DNA from: Candidatus Bathyarchaeota archaeon RBG_13_52_12
GTDB lineage: Archaea; Thermoproteota; Bathyarchaeia; TCS64
Direction: 5' to 3'
Length of the DNA: 9,526 bases
NCBI GenBank assembly: GCA_001774245.1
Contig: MEZF01000087.1
Span: 1 to 9,526, forward strand
The notes under the pieces were generated by a model that saw nothing but the letters and a program-made list of their open reading frames with translations, did not search any database and was not told the origin of the DNA. Positions 5,822-9,526 of this stretch are shown in pieces. Numbering within the stretch: the first letter of the stretch is position 1; every line of letters starts with the position of its first letter. The translations under genes and the position numbers were made by a program.

Positions 5822-5841
5822 ATCGGTTCGCGTGCGCCGAT
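5822..5841. repeat. Short inverted repeat between divergent promoters
   Basis: ATCGG and CCGAT, with a T-G just inside that could also pair in RNA, bracket about ten bases (TTCGCGTGCG). It sits in the 213-base gap between the small membrane gene (minus) and adk (plus), which otherwise holds only their promoters. It may be a regulator site or chance; the five-base arms are short. Confidence 0.25.
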
Positions 5842-5933
5842 TGATCTGCTTCGAATTAGGATTAATCGCTAACGCCTTCCCTTTACCTAGGTTTAATGAA
5901 ATCGCAGGTAGCTTGTTTTCTTGACCCATAAAC

Positions 5934-5941
5934 GTTATAAT
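5934..5941 (+). promoter_or_regulatory. TATA box of adk
   Basis: GTTATAAT on the plus strand. Normal spacing predicts transcription from about 5964, giving a leader of about 19 bases that includes the AGGAGG at 5970-5975 before the TTG at 5983. Confidence 0.55.
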
Positions 5942-5969
5942 CGCTAGGGACTGGTATCTGCCCTGCTCT

Positions 5970-5975
5970 AGGAGG
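5970..5975 (+). promoter_or_regulatory. Shine-Dalgarno deciding the TTG start of adk
   Basis: AGGAGG seven bases before the TTG at 5983. The next residues, KAVILGPPGAGKGT, place the P-loop at the normal distance from the N-terminus, so the TTG is well supported. Confidence 0.75.
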
Positions 5976-5982
5976 CTGTCAT

Positions 5983-6663
5983 TTGAAGGCCGTGATTCTG
6001 GGTCCCCCCGGGGCGGGTAAGGGGACCTGTGCCAAAATAATCGGTGAGATCTATGGAATCCCAGTTATTACAACTGGGGATATGCTACGGGCAGCAGTCG
6101 CTAGGATGACGCCTCTAGGCTTAACGGCGAAGAGCTACATGGATCGGGGGGAGCTTGTACCTGACGACCTCGTGAACGACATGGTGACTGAGAGGCTCAA
6201 GGAGTCTGACGCTGAGGGCGGATTTATACTCGACGGTTACCCGAGGAGTCCGAGGCAAGCGGAGGCGTTGGAGAGAATACTAAAAACATCAGGAAAGAAA
6301 CTCAACCAAGTTCTACACATTAAACTCGAGGATAAGACCATCATCGACAGGCTTAGCAAGAGGAGGAGCTGCCCAAGGTGCGGAGCGATCTTTCACCTTG
6401 ATAACAAGCCACCGAAGGCAAAGGGGAAATGCGATGCCTGTAACACAGAGCTAGTTCAGAGAGACGATGACAAGCCCGAGGTTATCAAGCGTAGACTCGA
6501 AGTCTATAGGGAGAAGACCCAGCCCCTACTCGATTTTTATAAGAAAAAAGGCTTAATCAAGGTCATTAGAGGGGACATCAACCTCATGGATTTACCAACC
6601 ACACTTAAGCGGGTCTTGAACTCTCGCGTGCGCACGAAACCGCACGAGCAACCCCAGGGCTAA
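5983..6663 (+). CDS. adk: Adenylate kinase, long form with zinc-type LID
   Basis: 226 residues. The enzyme catalyses ATP + AMP to 2 ADP in the cytoplasm. The P-loop GPPGAGKGT is at residues 7-15, the AMP-binding region TTGDMLR at 30-36 and DGYPRSPRQAEAL at 84-96, and the LID begins at about 123 (RLSKRRSCPRCG). Four LID cysteines, C130, C133, C150 and C153, form the Zn-binding set known from Gram-positive and some archaeal long adenylate kinases. RRLEVYREKTQPL (170-182) is the closing motif. This is the bacterial-like AMP kinase family, not the short archaeal AdkA type. The TTG start is fixed by AGGAGG. The C-terminal tail (RVRTKPHEQPQG) is extra and polar. The gene ends convergent with, and overlapping by four bases, the adenosine-specific kinase gene. 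Confidence 0.95.
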   Translation: MKAVILGPPGAGKGTCAKIIGEIYGIPVITTGDMLRAAVARMTPLGLTAKSYMDRGELVPDDLVNDMVTERLKESDAEGGFILDGYPRSPRQAEALERILKTSGKKLNQVLHIKLEDKTIIDRLSKRRSCPRCGAIFHLDNKPPKAKGKCDACNTELVQRDDDKPEVIKRRLEVYREKTQPLLDFYKKKGLIKVIRGDINLMDLPTTLKRVLNSRVRTKPHEQPQG

Positions 6664-7142
6664 GTTTTGTAGCCTATATTCCTGAGGAAGCTCTTGCGCC
6701 ACTTTATACCATTCTCATCCTCGACGCCTTTCGGCTGGAAACCATCGATTACGCCCATTACACCGCGTCCCTGCTGAGTCTCCGCGACAACTACTTGCAG
6801 GGAGTTGGCCGTAGCTGCGTAGATACTACAGACCTCGGGGACCGCCTTGAGTTGAGTGAGTACGTTGATCGGGTAGGCATTCTTGAGGAATACTAGGAAG
6901 CTGTGACCGCACCCAATAGCCAGCGCAGCTTCCGTTGCCATCTTTCTCAACTCGGCGTCGTTTCCATCGTGGCGAACCAAACACTCTCCACTCGACTCAC
7001 AGAAGGCAAGGCCAAACTTTATCCCAGCCGCAGATGAGGCCAATGCCTCGTAGATATCCTCTACTGTCTTGATGAAGTGGCTCTGCCCTAGGATAATGTT
7101 GCAGTCCTGCGGGACCTCTACATTGACTAACTTTAACTCCAT
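6660..7142 (-). CDS. Adenosine-specific kinase (PF04008 family)
   Basis: 160 residues from the ATG at 7142 (MELKLVNVEVP), the usual length of this mostly archaeal family, first described as an adenosine-specific kinase from Pyrobaculum structural work. Conserved blocks are IKFGLAFCESSGECLVRHDG (residues 41-60), IGCGHSFLVFLKNAYPIN, and VVAETQQGRGVMGVIDG near the C-terminus. It lacks a P-loop; nucleotide use in the family is supported by limited biochemistry and the physiological role is open. In-frame starts at 7160 and 7223 exist, but the TTTTAAG element at 7164-7170 is placed for transcription starting at about 7142, and the family begins with this MELK-like strand. It is convergent with adk and divergent from the methyltransferase gene, so two adenine-nucleotide genes end on each other. 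Confidence 0.88.
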   Translation of the reverse strand: MELKLVNVEVPQDCNIILGQSHFIKTVEDIYEALASSAAGIKFGLAFCESSGECLVRHDGNDAELRKMATEAALAIGCGHSFLVFLKNAYPINVLTQLKAVPEVCSIYAATANSLQVVVAETQQGRGVMGVIDGFQPKGVEDENGIKWRKSFLRNIGYKT

Positions 7143-7163
7143 GGTTGTTTCTTCGCGCATGTG

Positions 7164-7197
7164 CTTAAAACTTGAACCCTCTGCACAGATTATATGA
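7164..7197. promoter_or_regulatory. Compact divergent promoter region
   Basis: The starts of the adenosine-specific kinase (7142, minus) and the methyltransferase (7222, plus) are 79 bases apart. On the minus strand TTTTAAG (7164-7170) is about 25 bases before 7142. On the plus strand GATTATATGA (7188-7197) is about 29 bases before the ATG at 7222. The latter also reads CATATAAT on the minus strand and could drive a start at 7160. Both messages are probably leaderless. Confidence 0.5.
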
Positions 7198-7221
7198 GGC
7201 GGGTGCGGTGTGCATTCACCC

Positions 7222-7866
7222 ATGGTCGACGAGCGACGCCTCGGTGAGCAGGAAAGGAAGGTGCCGGACTGGATAAGGGCAACGTTTTGGGGGGACCACC
7301 CAGACAGCCTCGCCCCCTACGTGCCTAGCCCCCTCAACATTGTCCGCGAGATGCTTAGCCTCGCCGGTGCTGGCCCGAACGATGTCGTCTACGACCTCGG
7401 ATGCGGGGATGGGCGCGTTCTCTTCACCGCGGTCGACGAGTTCAAGGTCGCTAAGGCGGTGGGATATGAACTCGACATGGAGATGGTGGAAGCTCTCGAG
7501 AAGAGGATAAAGGACCTTGGGATGGTAGGGCGTGTCTCTGTGATACAGGCTAACTTCATGGAGGTCGACATCACAAAGGCCACCGTCGTCACCATTTACC
7601 TCACCACGAGCGGGAACGTGAAACTGAGGCCGAAACTCGAGGCCGACCTTAAACCTGGCGCGAGAGTGGTTAGTCACGACTTCCCAGTCCATGGCTGGGT
7701 CAGCGATCAGCCAGACGGTACTCCTCACACCATAGGGAACCACAAGATGTTCCTCTACCGAATCCCCGAGGCATACACCAAGGAGATCAAGGTGCAACGT
7801 ACCGACGAGGAGGAAGTCAGGTGGAGGCGGGTGCGAAACATGTTTACCCGCGTGGAAAGAGGATAA
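7222..7866 (+). CDS. Class I SAM-dependent methyltransferase, aKMT / FAM173-like protein-lysine methyltransferase
   Basis: 214 residues from the ATG at 7222 (a GTG at 7210 would add four). Motif I is YDLGCGDGR (residues 57-65), the acidic residues binding the SAM ribose are in GYELD (81-85), and motif III-like QANFMEVDI is at 109-117. VPSPLNIVREML (34-45) and TVVTIYLTTSGNVKLRPKLE (121-140), then LKPGARVVSHDFPVHGW, match the archaeal protein-lysine methyltransferase aKMT of Sulfolobales and its relatives of the FAM173 (ATP synthase c / ANT) group. aKMT broadly methylates lysines on surface proteins and may aid heat stability. This protein has about 30 extra N-terminal residues and a basic C-terminal tail (RWRRVRNMFTRVERG) compared with the roughly 160-residue Sulfolobus enzyme. 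It is convergent with pyrB, ten bases apart. Confidence 0.82.
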   Translation: MVDERRLGEQERKVPDWIRATFWGDHPDSLAPYVPSPLNIVREMLSLAGAGPNDVVYDLGCGDGRVLFTAVDEFKVAKAVGYELDMEMVEALEKRIKDLGMVGRVSVIQANFMEVDITKATVVTIYLTTSGNVKLRPKLEADLKPGARVVSHDFPVHGWVSDQPDGTPHTIGNHKMFLYRIPEAYTKEIKVQRTDEEEVRWRRVRNMFTRVERG

Positions 7867-7876
7867 ATGGTACCGC

Positions 7877-8812
7877 CTACTTGACGGCTCCGAGGGCGAG
7901 GGCGATGAGCGCCATCCTCACATAGACGCCGTGCTTAACCTGTCTGAAGTACCAGGCGTTTGGCATGGAGTCCACATCGGTCGTGATCTCGTTTACGCGG
8001 GGTAGCGGGTGCATGAGTACAAGGTTCTTCTTTCCCTTCTTAACCATCACAGGGTCGATGATGTACGCGTTCTTCAGTTCCTCGTACTTCGTAGGATCAG
8101 TGAACCTCTCCTTCTGGATGCGAGTGTCGTAGAGGACGTCGAGCTTCGGGATGACTTTCGCGAGGTCCGTTCCCTCGTTGACCTTCATCTTCAGGTCTCT
8201 CCTTATGTCCTCCTTCATCGCCAGCTCCTTAGGGCTGATTAGGTAAAGCTCGACGTCGAAGTGATTGAGGGCAAGAGCTAGGCTATGGGTAGTGCGTCCG
8301 TAGAGGAGGTCGCCGCATAACCCAATCTTGAGCCCATCTATGTCGCCCTTTGCGTACTTCATCGTGTGGAGGTCGAGGAGAGCCTGCGTCGGGTGCTCAC
8401 CGGAACCCGAGCCACCGTTGAGGATCGGTACTGAGGCCGCAGCGGCGGCACGTTCTGAGGAGTCTGTCTCGGGGTGGCGCATAGCGATTATGTCCGCGTA
8501 GCACTCAACCGTCCTTATCGTGTCCTCAAGCGTCTCTCCCTTCTTGACACTGCTCGCGCTTGGGTCGCTGAAGCCTGTGACGCCGCCGCCGAGGCGGAGC
8601 ATTGCGGTCTCGAAGCTGAGCCTCGTGCGTGTGCTAGGCTCGAAGAAGACGACGGCGAGCACTTTCCCTGAACACAGGGTACTGGGCTTCTCCGCAACCT
8701 TGACCATCTTTGTCGCTTCGCTGAGGATGAAGTCGATCTCCTTTCGGCCATAGTCCCGCATGGATAGGACGTCTTTACCTTTGAAGTCGGATGCTTTTAC
8801 CAAAGTAATCAC
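7877..8812 (-). CDS. pyrB: Aspartate carbamoyltransferase, catalytic chain
   Basis: 311 residues, normal for the catalytic chain. It joins carbamoyl phosphate and aspartate to N-carbamoylaspartate, the second step of UMP synthesis. The carbamoyl phosphate loop FFEPSTRTRLSFE is at 56-68, the 80s loop SSVKKGETL at 87-95 keeps the Ser and second Lys reached across the trimer, MRHP is at 111-114, EHPTQALLDL at 139-148, YGRTTHSL at 171-178, TRIQKERF at 230-237 and HPLPR near 269-273. It differs from well-known relatives at L170 (usually Lys in GDLKYGRT), D229 (usually Val or Met before TRxQ) and K242 (usually Glu in DPxEY). The start is GTG at 8812, close behind a TTTTAAG element; a TTG at 8803 is possible. 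The regulatory gene pyrI is not in the window. Confidence 0.95.
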   Translation of the reverse strand: MITLVKASDFKGKDVLSMRDYGRKEIDFILSEATKMVKVAEKPSTLCSGKVLAVVFFEPSTRTRLSFETAMLRLGGGVTGFSDPSASSVKKGETLEDTIRTVECYADIIAMRHPETDSSERAAAAASVPILNGGSGSGEHPTQALLDLHTMKYAKGDIDGLKIGLCGDLLYGRTTHSLALALNHFDVELYLISPKELAMKEDIRRDLKMKVNEGTDLAKVIPKLDVLYDTRIQKERFTDPTKYEELKNAYIIDPVMVKKGKKNLVLMHPLPRVNEITTDVDSMPNAWYFRQVKHGVYVRMALIALALGAVK

Positions 8813-8836
8813 TACAGCTTTTCAGGTGGGTTTCTC

Positions 8837-8848
8837 CACTTAAAAGTG
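8837..8848. promoter_or_regulatory. pyrB promoter element inside a 12-bp palindrome
   Basis: CACTTAAAAGTG consists of CACTT and AAGTG arms around AA. On the minus strand it contains TTTTAAG, about 30 bases before the pyrB GTG. Factor binding to the palindrome would block TBP, so this may be a control site; that role is inferred. It fills most of the 44-base gap between the Nudix stop and pyrB. Confidence 0.4.
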
Positions 8849-8856
8849 TAAGGGGC

Positions 8857-9294
8857 TCAGAAAATGGGGTAGAGGTTGATCTTCCTCAGCAGATCCAAGA
8901 GGGTTGGGGACATCTTGTACTTCCTGAAGTCTCTTGGTTGAACCCATTTTGCGTCGAGGGCATCGTCATGGTGGTGCATCTCCCCCGAGACTTGCTCTGC
9001 TAAGTAGTCGATTATAATGGAGTGGTACTTTATTTTACCCACATCGTCCCTAACTATTTTATCGACGGCGCCAAGATCCTTGACTATCTCGATCTCAAGC
9101 CCCGTCTCCTCCTTTGCCTCCCTAATTGCCGCCTCCTCAACCTTCTCACCTACTTCCACCATACCCCCTGGTACGGACCAGAGCCCTTTATCAGGCTCGG
9201 AGGCTCTCTTGATGAGCAGGTACTCATCACCCTTCCTGATCAAGATGCCCACCCCCACCATCGGACGTTCGGGATAAAGGCGACTGGGGCTCAT
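8857..9294 (-). CDS. Nudix hydrolase, MutT / ADP-ribose pyrophosphatase-like
   Basis: 145 residues. A complete Nudix box fits GX5EX7REUXEEXGU: G44, E50, R58-E59, E62-E63, G65, with hydrophobic residues at the U positions. LLIKRASEPDKGLWSVPGG (26-44) is the usual lead-in strand and loop. Such enzymes hydrolyse nucleoside diphosphates linked to another group (ADP-ribose, oxidised or unusual NTPs) with Mg2+. The sequence resembles small archaeal ADP-ribose pyrophosphatases, but substrate cannot be read from it. The start is ATG at 9294. It lies 44 bases upstream of pyrB on the same strand; pyrB appears to have its own promoter, so an operon is possible but unproven. Confidence 0.9.
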   Translation of the reverse strand: MSPSRLYPERPMVGVGILIRKGDEYLLIKRASEPDKGLWSVPGGMVEVGEKVEEAAIREAKEETGLEIEIVKDLGAVDKIVRDDVGKIKYHSIIIDYLAEQVSGEMHHHDDALDAKWVQPRDFRKYKMSPTLLDLLRKINLYPIF

Positions 9295-9345
9295 TGATTA
9301 CACAATGGGATAGGCGTTGATGCCGTGGTTTAAGGCTTCACAGTT

Positions 9346-9526
9346 TCACTGCTCGACCTCGATGGTGAACTGCTTCGAGTTGCTCGCTCTGTGTTCCTCG
9401 TCACCCTTGAATTTTATATAAACTTCAGCGGCGTCATCTAGAAAATCGACCTTCTTGACCTTCCATTCAATAGAATAGTTACCCTTGGCGTCTGTAAGCG
9501 CCTCGCCGAGGAGGTCGTCCTTGCCA
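9346..9526 (-). CDS. C-terminal end of a probable secreted beta-sandwich (Ig-like / transthyretin-like) protein, cut by the window edge
   Basis: The minus strand is open from the right edge to a TGA at 9346-9348, encoding 59 residues plus a partial codon. They begin GKDDLLGEALTDAKGNYSIE and end KQFTIEVEQ. The pattern LLGEALTDAKGNYSIEW, then a polar stretch, then AEVYIKFKGDEEHRASNSKQFTI is typical of terminal Ig-like or carboxypeptidase-regulatory-like repeats in archaeal surface proteins: a TD-x-x-G-NYSI turn and a closing strand. This makes a larger extracellular protein or surface-linked enzyme likely upstream of the window, but the N-terminal part and signal peptide are not visible. Reading frame, codon use and domain logic support a real gene. 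No terminator stands out in the 51 bases before the Nudix start. Confidence 0.72.
   Translation of the reverse strand, partial: GKDDLLGEALTDAKGNYSIEWKVKKVDFLDDAAEVYIKFKGDEEHRASNSKQFTIEVEQ

Noticed and set aside
7143..7223. Longer N-terminus for the adenosine-specific kinase
   Set aside because: The added 27 residues cover the divergent promoter and the methyltransferase start and are not part of the family fold. A short form starting at 7160 remains possible.
7216..7797. 193-codon open frame on the minus strand across the methyltransferase
   Set aside because: Antisense to a gene with clear SAM-binding motifs. The translated sequence has no recognisable domain and uneven His/Val/Arg content typical of a shadow frame.
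1..9526. Defence island, mobile element, CRISPR array or new multi-gene system
   Set aside because: No transposase, integrase, toxin-antitoxin pair, direct-repeat array, terminal repeats or clustered unknown genes were seen. Most genes belong to known core families and the spacing is normal for a compact archaeal chromosome.

Overview
The window reads as a chromosomal segment of a probably anaerobic, perhaps thermophilic archaeon, most likely of the TACK group (Thermoproteota/Bathyarchaeia-like or a relative); the lineage cannot be fixed from this sequence alone. The archaeal signs are a four-subunit ferredoxin-dependent 2-oxoacid oxidoreductase in gamma-delta-alpha-beta order, an adenosine-specific kinase (PF04008 type), a COG1709-type HTH regulator, an aKMT-like lysine methyltransferase, an archaeal FUN14 protein, and TATA-like boxes about 25 bases before many starts with little or no leader. 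TTG and GTG starts are frequent. Where a leader exists it carries a strong Shine-Dalgarno sequence (AGGAGG or GGAGGGG).

Layout. 73-1017 (minus) is an AT-richer gene for an alpha/alpha-toroid (squalene cyclase/prenyltransferase-fold) protein, with two palindromes upstream of its TATA box. 1225-1533 (minus) is a FUN14 membrane protein. 1595-1726 (plus) is an unannotated-looking 43-codon ORF behind a perfect AGGAGG. 1737-4778 (plus) is the porGDAB operon, with overlapping or nearly touching genes. It is followed by a T-run and then by the HTH regulator at 4820-5545. 5542-5769 (minus) is a two-helix DUF2905-like membrane protein. 5983-6663 (plus) is a long, zinc-type adenylate kinase, convergent with an adenosine-specific kinase (6660-7142, minus). 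A tight divergent promoter separates that from the class I methyltransferase (7222-7866, plus). 7877-8812 (minus) is aspartate carbamoyltransferase (pyrB) with no pyrI in view, then a Nudix hydrolase (8857-9294, minus), and the C-terminus of a probably secreted beta-sandwich protein running off the right edge (9346-9526, minus).

How they fit. The central block is core metabolism: acetyl-CoA/pyruvate interconversion with ferredoxin (Por), adenine-nucleotide balancing (Adk and the PF04008 kinase), pyrimidine synthesis (PyrB) and nucleotide clean-up (Nudix). No mobile element, CRISPR array, tRNA, rRNA or defence system is seen. I found no strong candidate for a new multi-gene system. The more interesting points are the possible leader ORF before por, the palindromes upstream of the toroid gene, unusual PyrB residues, the paired adenine-nucleotide genes, and two convergent gene pairs whose stop codons interlock in the same four bases.
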